From positions 1 to 40,685 of the forward strand of contig JAFEAM010000048.1 of assembly GCA_018266395.1 (NCBI GenBank): a DNA stretch of 40,685 bases, given 5' to 3'. Shown here piece after piece: positions 7,044 to 13,059 of the stretch; within the stretch, counting starts at the first letter, position 1; each line of letters starts with the position of its first letter. Below the pieces are notes generated by a model. The model did no database searches, was not told the origin of the DNA, and saw only the letters and a program-made list of their open reading frames with translations. The DNA comes from Bacteroidota bacterium (GTDB lineage: Bacteria; Bacteroidota; Bacteroidia; Cytophagales; Cyclobacteriaceae). The position numbers and the translations under genes were made by a program.

Positions 7044-7601
7044 TCACAACGTTATCACCAGCGAACCTTCATTCAAGGGTTTGTCGAAGGCAATGGCCTC
7101 GATGGTGGTACCTGCCAGGGAAGGGTTGGCGACGGTGGCCGTGTAGATCCACTGACTTGCACGGGCACTCTGCCGGGCCTCTCCTTTTTCAAGAAGAGCG
7201 CCACTGCTGTCCCTGATGAAGACCTCGACACGCACGACCATAAAGTCGTCGACGGCATTTACCATGATGGGGTCACCGGGAACTCCATGGTAGTTGCGGG
7301 TCTCAATGCGATCCACCACAGGATTCTTCATGTAGTCTTGCATAGCGACGAAATATGCAGAACGCGCATTGGGTGTGATCCGTTTTGCATACTGCGCTTT
7401 GCTCTCCTCATTTGCCATCTGGTCCAGGGCATACTGTGAGGCTTCTCTGAACTTCTGCTGGACCAGCAACATTTTGGTTGTCGGTGGTCCCAGTTTCCGT
7501 GCAGGCCTGTTTTTCACCACGATCCTGGTGTTGACTTTGCGTACCGAGACTTCCTCACCCAGCATACCGCTGAATTCGGTTTGTTTCACTTTAGTTTTCA
7601 T
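7044..7601 (-). CDS. Hypothetical protein, 185 aa
   Basis: I do not recognise the family. The protein starts MKTKVKQTEFSGMLGEEVSV, has no signal peptide or membrane helix, and is basic at the N-terminus. A helical middle part (KMLLVQQKFREASQYALDQMANEESKAQYAKR) is followed by a beta-rich C-terminal half with alternating hydrophobics (DDFMVVRVEVFIRDSSGALLEKGEA...WIYTATVANPSLAGTTIEAIAFD). It is soluble and probably cytoplasmic. The gene has its own terminator and is divergent from the helix-turn-helix gene at 8153 across a region of phased repeats. G+C is like the core genome, so it need not belong to the island. Confidence 0.75.
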   Translation of the reverse strand: MKTKVKQTEFSGMLGEEVSVRKVNTRIVVKNRPARKLGPPTTKMLLVQQKFREASQYALDQMANEESKAQYAKRITPNARSAYFVAMQDYMKNPVVDRIETRNYHGVPGDPIMVNAVDDFMVVRVEVFIRDSSGALLEKGEARQSARASQWIYTATVANPSLAGTTIEAIAFDKPLNEGSLVITL

Positions 7602-7727
7602 TACTTGTTTTGGTTAGTTATCACATGGTCGTTGACCCCTGTCCTGCCTGTCGACGGGGCAGCGGGCAGGTTCATCCGCCATGCTTGGGTCAAATGTGAA
7701 AGAGCGCGGCGACACGGGTTCCCTCTT

Positions 7728-7773
7728 TGGCACTCCTGGGAACACTTGGGCACAAGATGGCACACTTTGGCTC
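7728..7773. repeat. Ten-bp phased degenerate repeat
   Basis: TGG followed by CAC, GAAC, GCAC, CAC or CTC starts at 7728, 7737, 7747, 7758 and 7768, i.e. steps of 9, 10, 11 and 10 bp. This is one DNA helical turn, so the words face the same side of the helix. Confidence 0.55.
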
Positions 7774-7835
7774 ACTTGTATCGTTTCCGGACACCCTGGC
7801 AACGACACTAAAACCTGCGAGTTGAAGGGCTTGTC

Positions 7836-8000
7836 TAGGGCAAAATCATCTAAAATCGGCCTCTGTAGGCCTAAAAACCGGCTTTTGATAGGAAGTGAAG
7901 GCCATGGCTAGGCCTTCGAACGGCTGATCAAGGCCTGGGAAGGGCATATCTAGGCCTTGTGAACGGCAAGGATAGGGTTTATGATAGGCTTCGAACGAGT
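7836..8000. repeat. About 21-bp degenerate tandem array headed by TAGG
   Basis: TAGG (once AAGG) occurs at 7836, 7866, 7889, 7909, 7930, 7951, 7973 and 7985: steps 30, 23, 20, 21, 21, 22 and 12. The best-conserved units read TAGGCCTTCGAACGGC (7909), TAGGCCTTGTGAACGGC (7951) and TAGGCTTCGAACG (7985). A 21-bp step is two helical turns, which suits a multi-site protein-binding array. Confidence 0.6.
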
Positions 8001-8045
8001 CGTGTACGGTGGCCTTAAGAGTCCACAGTTCTAGGACTGCAATAA

Positions 8046-8078
8046 TTTGGCTCGTATGAGTTCCGATTATTATCTTTA
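8046..8078 (+). promoter_or_regulatory. Possible promoter of the helix-turn-helix gene
   Basis: TTTG at 8046-8049 and TATCTTTA at 8071-8078, spaced 21 bp, resemble the Bacteroidota TTTG/TAnnTTTG pair with one mismatch in the -7 box and a slightly long spacer. Confidence 0.35.
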
Positions 8079-8093
8079 GCCAACACCCCTCCA

Positions 8094-8114
8094 GGCATGC
8101 GGTTGCCGCATGCC
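8094..8114 (+). promoter_or_regulatory. Leader hairpin ahead of the helix-turn-helix gene
   Basis: GGCATGCGG-TTG-CCGCATGCC forms a perfect 9-bp stem with a 3-nt loop, followed after AAGTATT by TATTTTTTAA. It lies 38 bp before the start codon. It could be an attenuating terminator, or as a palindrome an operator. Confidence 0.5.
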
Positions 8115-8152
8115 AAGTATTTATTTTTTAACACCTAACCCAAACCATCGCC

Positions 8153-8407
8153 ATGGAGGATGACGAAAAATTTCCCGTTCAGACCTACAACAGCAAGGAG
8201 CTGGCCAATCGTCTGAAGATTTCCACGAAGACACTCAGGAAGTGGGTAGCCAAGCACAAGAAAGCCATTGGCCCCCGCATCGGTAACTTCTACACCCCGA
8301 AACAGGTGAAGACCATCATTGAAAAGGTTGGCAAACCCATCTCACTGCTCCTTTTCTTTGCCGCGAAGATTTACGGTGATGGTGATGTTGGGGAGAGTAA
8401 GAAGTGA
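8153..8407 (+). CDS. Small helix-turn-helix DNA-binding protein, 84 aa
   Basis: The segment YNSKELANRLKISTKTLRKWVAKHKKAIGPRIGNFYTPKQVKTIIEKVGKP reads as a MerR/excisionase-type winged helix: helix (SKELANRLKI), turn, recognition helix (STKTLRKWVAKH), then a wing (IGNFYTPKQ) and a further helix. The last 20 residues (LLLFFAAKIYGDGDVGESKK) do not look conserved. Proteins of this size act as repressors or as directionality factors of mobile elements, and it sits at the left edge of the accessory island. Autoregulation through the phased repeats upstream is possible but unproven. Confidence 0.7.
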   Translation: MEDDEKFPVQTYNSKELANRLKISTKTLRKWVAKHKKAIGPRIGNFYTPKQVKTIIEKVGKPISLLLFFAAKIYGDGDVGESKK

Positions 8408-8415
8408 GTGGTGGT

Positions 8416-8470
8416 GAGAGGCTTTGTCCGCTGAGGCTTCAGCGTAGGCGGGTGAGTGGTAAGTGGTAAG
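8416..8470 (+). repeat. 55-bp dispersed repeat, copy 1
   Basis: Begins GAGAGGCTTTGTCCGC and ends GAGTGGTAAGTGGTAAG. The reverse complement is at 18358-18412 with 4 mismatches in 55 bp. Both copies lie shortly after a gene stop (8407 and 18310). The core around GAGGCTTC/GAAGCTTC is palindromic and one end runs into 7-bp GTGGTAA units. Confidence 0.8.
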
Positions 8471-8526
8471 AAGTGAGTGGTGCGTCTGTTGATGCTTGAG
8501 AAGGTCTGGGGAAATTCTCAGTGGTC

Positions 8527-8601
8527 GGGCTTGATATTTCGGTCCGCTCGATTTTCAAGCCCTCCTATTCCGGCACCGAACCTATAGTTAGGCGTTGGCG
8601 G
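8527..8601 (+). repeat. Island palindrome module, right half only
   Basis: Ends with GTTAGGCGTTGGCGG, the right-box type seen at the end of the module at 9485-9614. The matching left box (CCGCCAA) expected near 8472 is absent, its place taken by the 55-bp repeat. I read it as a truncated module marking the start of the array. Confidence 0.45.
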
Positions 8602-8641
8602 CAACGCATATAGAGAGTGGTCACTTGTAACGGGCAAATAA

Positions 8642-9469
8642 ATGATAACAATACAAGAGCTACTATTCAATCGTGGACTCGACCGACAAGCCAAAACAAA
8701 ACTTGTTCGACATAAAGACACAAGGATTGATCTTTACAATGCTTACAGAACTAACAGAGAACTGTTTCTCAAATACCAACAACAACAAAGCAAAGAAGTT
8801 TTTACTGGCGTTGACTACATTATCTCATTCATTGGAGAACAAGGACTTCTGTCAAGATTTGTAGGAGTCTATAAAGTATTGCGATGCCGACAATTACCAA
8901 AAACACAAATAAGTGTTATCAAAACTCCGTATCAAATTGAATACGACTTTGAAGAGATATTGAGATTCGACGATTTAAAGGAAAGGGTAATGGTAAAATG
9001 GAGTAATGCAATTTCTTGGCACCAGTGGATTAAGAACGAAATGGAAGTTATTGAAATTCATCCGGGGCTGCACTACAAACATTTCACTGACTATTCTGAC
9101 TTTATTTTAGATTTCAGCGAATTAAAAGAAATCATAACAAACGGGTACAATGACTGGAAAAGAATGCTGTCCGGAGTAAAAGGAATATACTTGATAAGCG
9201 ACACAAAAACAGGTAAGCTCTATGTTGGTTCGGCTTATGGGGAAGATGGAATTTGGGGACGATGGAATTCTTATGTATCAACAAACGGACATGGCGGAAA
9301 TAAACAGCTGAAAGAGTTAGTGGGAAAAAAGAAAGACTATGCGGACAATTTCCAGTTTTCTATTTTAATGATTCTTCCAAAGACAATAACGGCCGACCAA
9401 GCCATTGAGAAGGAAAGACTTCTCAAAAACAAACTAGGGACAAATTCATTTGGATTAAATAGCAATTAA
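8642..9469 (+). CDS. GIY-YIG nuclease domain protein, 275 aa
   Basis: C-terminal GIY-YIG domain at about residues 179-270: GIYLIS (181-186), the YVG half at 194-196 (KLYVGSA), an Arg at 207 (IWGRW), and a Glu in AIEKERLLKNKLG (256 or 258) as probable metal ligand. The N-terminal 170 residues are unfamiliar, partly beta (FVGVYKVLRCRQLP...) and may be a DNA- or target-recognition domain. Stand-alone proteins of this architecture occur in variable regions of Bacteroidota; function may be restriction, homing or phage defence, which I infer only from the domain. First gene of the + strand A+T-rich island, followed by a 130-bp palindrome module. Confidence 0.8.
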   Translation: MITIQELLFNRGLDRQAKTKLVRHKDTRIDLYNAYRTNRELFLKYQQQQSKEVFTGVDYIISFIGEQGLLSRFVGVYKVLRCRQLPKTQISVIKTPYQIEYDFEEILRFDDLKERVMVKWSNAISWHQWIKNEMEVIEIHPGLHYKHFTDYSDFILDFSELKEIITNGYNDWKRMLSGVKGIYLISDTKTGKLYVGSAYGEDGIWGRWNSYVSTNGHGGNKQLKELVGKKKDYADNFQFSILMILPKTITADQAIEKERLLKNKLGTNSFGLNSN

Positions 9470-9484
9470 GTATGAGATGCCCGG

Positions 9485-9614
9485 CCGCCAACAAAATGCA
9501 AAATCAATGGCGGGGTCCGTGAACTATTGTAGCTTAGTTTTCAAAATACGTTTGCTGTAGTGGGCAATGAAGCGCTTCGAAGACCCACCACTGCCTATGT
9601 ACAAACATTGGCGG
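9485..9614 (+). repeat. attC-like palindrome module 1, 130 bp
   Basis: Outer boxes CCGCCAA (9485-9491) and TTGGCGG (9608-9614) are perfect inverted repeats. Inner boxes CAATGGCGGGGTC (9504-9516) and GACCCACCACTG (9582-9593) pair with one bulge. Two paired box sets separated by unpaired spacers around a central loop is the layout of integron attC sites. It starts 16 bp after the nuclease stop and ends 25 bp before the next start. Confidence 0.65.
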
Positions 9615-9639
9615 TAAATTCTCACGAGATTGGACACCC

Positions 9640-10587
9640 ATGAGTTTGACATCAATACTTAGTTACAATAATAAGGACTTTAAGGGTTTTAGAGAATTAC
9701 TGACCGAGTCATTTCCTGCTCCGCGAATAAAGTTCCACCAAGAAATAAAGGTTGCTCCTGCGACAACAAATTACATGCTTATCGGAAAAGCATTTGATTA
9801 TCTATTGAGATTTCATTTGGAGAAAGAATATGGCAAGAAAGTTTCTGCTCGCAAATGGGTTGCAGAGTCAGCACTGACATATTTCAACGACAGAAACAAT
9901 GGGCTTATTCATTCTAGAGGAGATGAACTTTCCGACCTTACATACGACGAATTAAGAAAACTGTTCGATGACAAAGAAGAGAGAGACAAACTAAGGAACC
10001 AAAAAGTAAAAGAGAAATTTGTTGAGTGTCAGAAAATACATCAACAGTTTATTGAATCGAAATTAAAGAACGAGACAGATCTAATAGAATCAGCTCTATT
10101 TCTCGCACGACTTGACGATGTTATCCGAGCCGGGCCGATGATGAAGGAATATATCAATTTCCTTCCAGAGAATCATTTGGACATAGATGATTTGAAACAA
10201 TTGACGCAGACTTGTGACTTAGAAGTATTTAAGCCAATGAAAAAAATAATTCTTAACCCCACATTTGGTGAGGGTTCAAATTTGGTTGGTGGAGCAGATG
10301 CCGACATGATAGTGGACGACATGTTAATTGATATTAAGGTGACAAAAGAATTAAAGCTGACAAGGCCTCACTTTAATCAAGTCCTTGGCTACTATTTACT
10401 ATTTCTGATTGGCGGAGTTGACAATCATAAAGACACTAAGATTAAGACCTTGGGTCTTTACTTTGCTCGACACCATGTACTCTGGACAATTAAGATTGAT
10501 GACATAGCCAATAACGACGAGTTTAATAAGGTGAAGGACTTTCTAAAAAAGAAGGTGAAGAAAACATATCGGCAACAAATTGCATAA
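9640..10587 (+). CDS. RecB-like PD-(D/E)XK nuclease domain protein, 315 aa
   Basis: A nuclease core is visible near residues 217-252: GGADADMIVDDMLIDIKVTK, with Asp222 as the motif II acid and Asp231-x-Lys233 as the (D/E)XK motif, followed by FNQVLGYY (Gln247, Tyr251), the QxxxY signature of RecB/Cas4-type nucleases. The N-terminal 200 residues are mostly helical and contain a charged stretch (about 95-130). No helicase or Cas gene is adjacent, so this is a stand-alone nuclease of unknown target. A role in defence or mobile DNA processing is inference from domain and location. Its last codons overlap the left box of the next palindrome module, as in integron cassettes. Confidence 0.7.
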   Translation: MSLTSILSYNNKDFKGFRELLTESFPAPRIKFHQEIKVAPATTNYMLIGKAFDYLLRFHLEKEYGKKVSARKWVAESALTYFNDRNNGLIHSRGDELSDLTYDELRKLFDDKEERDKLRNQKVKEKFVECQKIHQQFIESKLKNETDLIESALFLARLDDVIRAGPMMKEYINFLPENHLDIDDLKQLTQTCDLEVFKPMKKIILNPTFGEGSNLVGGADADMIVDDMLIDIKVTKELKLTRPHFNQVLGYYLLFLIGGVDNHKDTKIKTLGLYFARHHVLWTIKIDDIANNDEFNKVKDFLKKKVKKTYRQQIA

Positions 10588-10698
10588 TCAATGGAGGTTC
10601 AGTGTAAATTCGTAGATTAGTTTCTTCGCAATACTCGCCTTTACGAAGCCGTACAGTAGTCGCGCTTGGCATTCCCCACCACCGGCGGATCATTTGCC
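10571..10698 (+). repeat. attC-like palindrome module 2, 128 bp
   Basis: The left end CGGCAACAAATTGCATAATCA aligns with CCGCCAACAAAATGCAAAAT of module 1, and AATCAATGGAGGTTCAGTG with AATCAATGGCGGGGTCCGTG. Outer pairing GGCAA (10571-10575) with TTGCC (10694-10698); inner right box CCCCACCACCGG at 10674-10685. The left box lies inside the 3' end of the nuclease gene. Confidence 0.6.
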
Positions 10699-10781
10699 AG
10701 GCGCTCCGATTACGGCAACGTCATATGCACTGGACGTTGTGCACAATTTTAGGAAACAGCTCCCCAAACACAAATCACCAA

Positions 10782-11207
10782 ATGAACCGGCTTAATGACC
10801 TATACGATTTGGGGCTTTGGATAATCAGAAATTTTCGGACTCCTATTTCGGTGTATATAATTGTTTCCAAGAACTATATTAAAGTTGTAAGTCTTGAAAA
10901 TGGGCTGGCTGCATCAGGAGACGCTGAAAGGGAATTTTCGACTTCACGACTCCTAATAGCCGATCCAATAATTGCAGAGAAATTGGCGACAGAATTACTA
11001 AATCGAGTCTGCTCAGCCACACAATTAAAGACAAGATCTTTGAATGTGATATGTCATCCTTTGGACAATGAATTAAGCAACCTTTCTCCTGCAGAGAAAA
11101 TGATCTTTACGGACTTCGCATTCCAAATTGGAGGAAGACATGTCAGACTTATTGATGATGGCAAGGAACTAACCTTTGAAGAATTGAAAATAAGAAACTA
11201 CGCCTAA
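10782..11207 (+). CDS. Hypothetical protein, possibly an MreB/actin-like fragment, 141 aa
   Basis: Start chosen at MNRLNDLYDLGLW (10782); an ATG at 10725 would add 19 residues that overlap a CAACGT/ACGTTG inverted repeat. The stretches RLLIADPIIAEKLATELLNRV and SPAEKMIFTDFAFQIGGRHVRLIDD follow the order and spacing of MreB segments (GVIADFDVTEKML... and EKRAV..A...AGAREVYLIEE). The phosphate-1 loop DxGT and the second half of the actin fold are missing. It could be a reduced actin-like protein or a chance likeness; I call it hypothetical. It sits in the island with a palindrome module on each side, and its stop codon lies within the right-hand one. Confidence 0.65.
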   Translation: MNRLNDLYDLGLWIIRNFRTPISVYIIVSKNYIKVVSLENGLAASGDAEREFSTSRLLIADPIIAEKLATELLNRVCSATQLKTRSLNVICHPLDNELSNLSPAEKMIFTDFAFQIGGRHVRLIDDGKELTFEELKIRNYA

Positions 11208-11330
11208 CAGAATGTTTATGCCAGCTTAGGTGTTGTGTGGATTAAAATTCGTTTTCTTAATTTCATTCGGCAACGCGGGACAGTGACACGATTCGAAAAA
11301 CCAAGCGTTATAAAACATTAACGCTGGCGG
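11201..11330 (+). repeat. attC-like palindrome module 3, 130 bp
   Basis: Left GCCTAAC at the stop codon fits the integron pattern RYYYAAC. Outer CGCC (11201-11204) pairs with GGCG (11326-11329), inner AATGTTTAT (11211-11219) with ATAAAACATT (11310-11319, one bulge), with unpaired 6-nt spacers between the boxes on each side. Length equals module 1. Confidence 0.6.
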
Positions 11331-11345
11331 TAATTTTGCCTCTTA

Positions 11346-11966
11346 ATGAAAGTTCTATCTACTATACTGAGCGTTCTGATATTAACCGCTTGTAAGGCAC
11401 CTTCAAACAAGCAATCACAACCCAAGAAGTGGAACATAGTTGGTAGTTGGTATATGGACTTGAAAGATGGTAACGGAGCGTTTGACACAGTGATGAACTA
11501 TGCAGAGATATACGTAAATGATACAGCGCTGTACTATCAAGAAGAATTGATGGGCCAAAGTCAACTTCAAAGTTATTTTGTTCGAAACGATACCTTATAC
11601 AAGTGCTTCGGTATAGGCAAAGATTGCGAATTTATACCCATGTATCGGCTTGATGATATGAGAAATGATACTCTTTGGGTAACAATAAATAGCAGGTACA
11701 CAAAAGGGGGAACAACCGCCTATTGGGTAAGACTACCCTCAGGAGAAAAGGGACACTTTGATCATATTTGGACGAAGGAGACCTCAGATTCACTGGGCTG
11801 GGCGGTTGTGTATGATTATGATCGAAGGAAATGGAAGTATTACGCTACGAAAGGCAATAGATTAGATGAATTCGACTCTATGTTGAGGGCAGGAACCTGG
11901 AAATGGAACATGAAAGATCAAGAGATTCAGGATTATCTTGAAAGAAAGAGGAAGAGAGGAGACTAG
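11346..11966 (+). CDS. Hypothetical lipoprotein, 206 aa
   Basis: Signal MKVLSTILSVLILTAC with lipobox Cys16. The mature part begins with a Lys/Gln-rich linker, then NIVGSWYMDLKDGNGAFDTVMNYAEIYVNDTALYY, a lipocalin-like or META-like opening in which a GSW motif precedes beta strands. The rest is beta-rich with many Trp and Tyr residues and ends in a basic helix (IQDYLERKRKRGD). Function unknown; it should be anchored at the cell envelope. Its stop is 35 bp before the next gene, and the gap holds only a GCAGCCAACAAAG remnant of a palindrome module. Confidence 0.7.
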   Translation: MKVLSTILSVLILTACKAPSNKQSQPKKWNIVGSWYMDLKDGNGAFDTVMNYAEIYVNDTALYYQEELMGQSQLQSYFVRNDTLYKCFGIGKDCEFIPMYRLDDMRNDTLWVTINSRYTKGGTTAYWVRLPSGEKGHFDHIWTKETSDSLGWAVVYDYDRRKWKYYATKGNRLDEFDSMLRAGTWKWNMKDQEIQDYLERKRKRGD

Positions 11967-11973
11967 CAAGTCT

Positions 11974-12000
11974 GCAGCCAACAAAGACTATTTGCTAACT
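11974..12000 (+). repeat. Remnant of a palindrome module
   Basis: GCAGCCAACAAAGACTATTT resembles the left end of module 1 (GGCCGCCAACAAAATGC) and is followed at once by GCTAACTG and the next start codon. About 100 bp of a full module are missing, so the lipoprotein and HEPN genes are joined more closely than the other cassettes. Confidence 0.35.
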
Positions 12001-12001
12001 G

Positions 12002-12928
12002 ATGATAAATAACTTACCCACCCGAGAGAATTTTAACAGTCTAGCGCAGGAATGTTTAATTCAAACGATAAATAACTTGTTTGAAATAACGAAGGACTAT
12101 ACAGAATTAAAGGATGATGTTTATTCCGACTTAGACGAAGTAGAACTTTGGGAACACCATCGCGGGGATTTGAGGACATGCTTAGTGCTAATATACCAAG
12201 CACTTGAACTGTATCTAAAAGGAGAAATTTGCAATGAATCCCCATATTTACTTCTTGACACTCCAAGACAGGATTGGCCTACAAATCCTGAAAGTTTGGA
12301 CAAAGACTTCAATGAATTATTCACTATTTCTGGAGATCAGCTGCTCAGAACCTTCAACGCAATCTACTCTGTAACAGAAAAAAAGAAGGAGATAAACAAG
12401 TTATTCAATGACGTCAGAAAAAAAAGGAATATTATTACCCATTCATCTCCCACCTTCAAAATTACCCCACAATACCTAATTGAATCAAGTATTAAATGCT
12501 TCACATTTTTTGAGGGTAATGATCAATGGTGGCATCAAATCAAACAAAATATTGTAGACCATCCACTATTTGGATATGGAGACTATGACTATGAATTAGC
12601 GAACCTAACATATCGACTTGAGTTCATAAAGGATAAAGTTGGACTTAAATTTCTTAATAGGCATTCAGATCTTGACCTCACTGCAAGAAAGTATTATTGC
12701 CCATACTGCTCTCATTACTTAAGTGATTTAGGTCAAGACAATTTAGAGATTACAAAATGGGCGATATTAAATCCCAATAAACCAACTGGTACAACTCTGT
12801 TGTGTTATAGTTGTCAAAATAAATTTGAAGTGACCAGAGAAAAATGCACAAGCGAAGGATGCAAAGGTAACGTAATAAGTGACGAAGGAGTCTGCCTCAG
12901 TTGCTTAGAAAAAATTGAAATTGACTAA
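12002..12928 (+). CDS. HEPN-like protein with two C-terminal zinc ribbons, 308 aa
   Basis: The helical N-terminal 180 residues include LVLIYQALELYLKGEICN and RKKRNIITHSSP. The latter is an R-x4-H motif (Arg142, His147), the active-site signature of HEPN ribonucleases, placed after a helix as expected. The C-terminal quarter has four Cys pairs: C233/C236 (CPYC), C268/C271 (CYSC), C282/C287 (CTSEGC) and C298/C301 (CLSC), giving two probable zinc ribbons for RNA, DNA or protein binding. Known HEPN proteins are toxins, Abi effectors and Cas-type RNases; an RNase role in defence is inference. The last gene of the island with full length; a 42-residue frame begins 2 bp after its stop. Confidence 0.65.
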   Translation: MINNLPTRENFNSLAQECLIQTINNLFEITKDYTELKDDVYSDLDEVELWEHHRGDLRTCLVLIYQALELYLKGEICNESPYLLLDTPRQDWPTNPESLDKDFNELFTISGDQLLRTFNAIYSVTEKKKEINKLFNDVRKKRNIITHSSPTFKITPQYLIESSIKCFTFFEGNDQWWHQIKQNIVDHPLFGYGDYDYELANLTYRLEFIKDKVGLKFLNRHSDLDLTARKYYCPYCSHYLSDLGQDNLEITKWAILNPNKPTGTTLLCYSCQNKFEVTREKCTSEGCKGNVISDEGVCLSCLEKIEID

Positions 12929-12930
12929 TA

Positions 12931-13059
12931 ATGGATACTAAGGAATTTCTTATCTCTACAGCAAAAGAATTATTAGCAATTAAGGGCAGAGTTAAGCATT
13001 CAGTTGATTACAATAAATCAATAGCAATACCAATTCTTCAACTCTCAATCAAAGTCTAG
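12931..13059 (+). pseudogene. 42-residue frame, probable truncated gene start
   Basis: ATG at 12931, 2 bp after the HEPN stop, opens MDTKEFLISTAKELLAIKGR and ends after 42 codons at TAG (13057-13059), overlapping by 4 bp the end of the minus-strand gene at 13056. The tight spacing suggests co-translation with the HEPN gene, as for a partner of a toxin. The abrupt end exactly where core-type sequence resumes suggests the 5' end of a longer gene cut by the island junction. It may also be an intact small protein. Confidence 0.45.

Larger units (their letters stand above)
7602..8152. other. Divergent intergenic region with phased repeats
   Basis: 551 bp between genes reading outwards. It contains a GC-rich imperfect palindrome near 7640-7672, a run of 10-bp-spaced TGG(G/C)AC words (7728-7773), eight TAGG-headed degenerate units mostly 20-23 bp apart (7836-8000), and near the right gene a possible promoter (8046-8078) and a 9-bp-stem hairpin (8094-8114). 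No gene seen. Confidence 0.6.
8408..8641. other. Intergenic region at the left edge of the island
   Basis: Contains the 55-bp dispersed repeat (8416-8470) and the right half of an island palindrome module ending TTGGCGG at 8601. Within it, GGGCTTGA (8527-8534) and TCAAGCCC (8555-8562) form an 8-bp inverted repeat. GTTAGGC at 8587-8593 fits the integron R' pattern GTTRRRY. Confidence 0.6.

Noticed and set aside
6921..7439. 172-codon + strand frame opposite the 185-aa protein gene
   Set aside because: It runs through the terminator hairpin and is a shadow of the minus-strand gene, which has a better composition and its own terminator.
7581..7911. Open frames over the phased repeats
   Set aside because: They overlap one another on both strands, are rich in Trp/His from the TGG words, and match no protein pattern.
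8094..8114. Riboswitch in front of the HTH gene
   Set aside because: Only a simple hairpin with a T-stretch is visible; no known aptamer pattern can be recognised.
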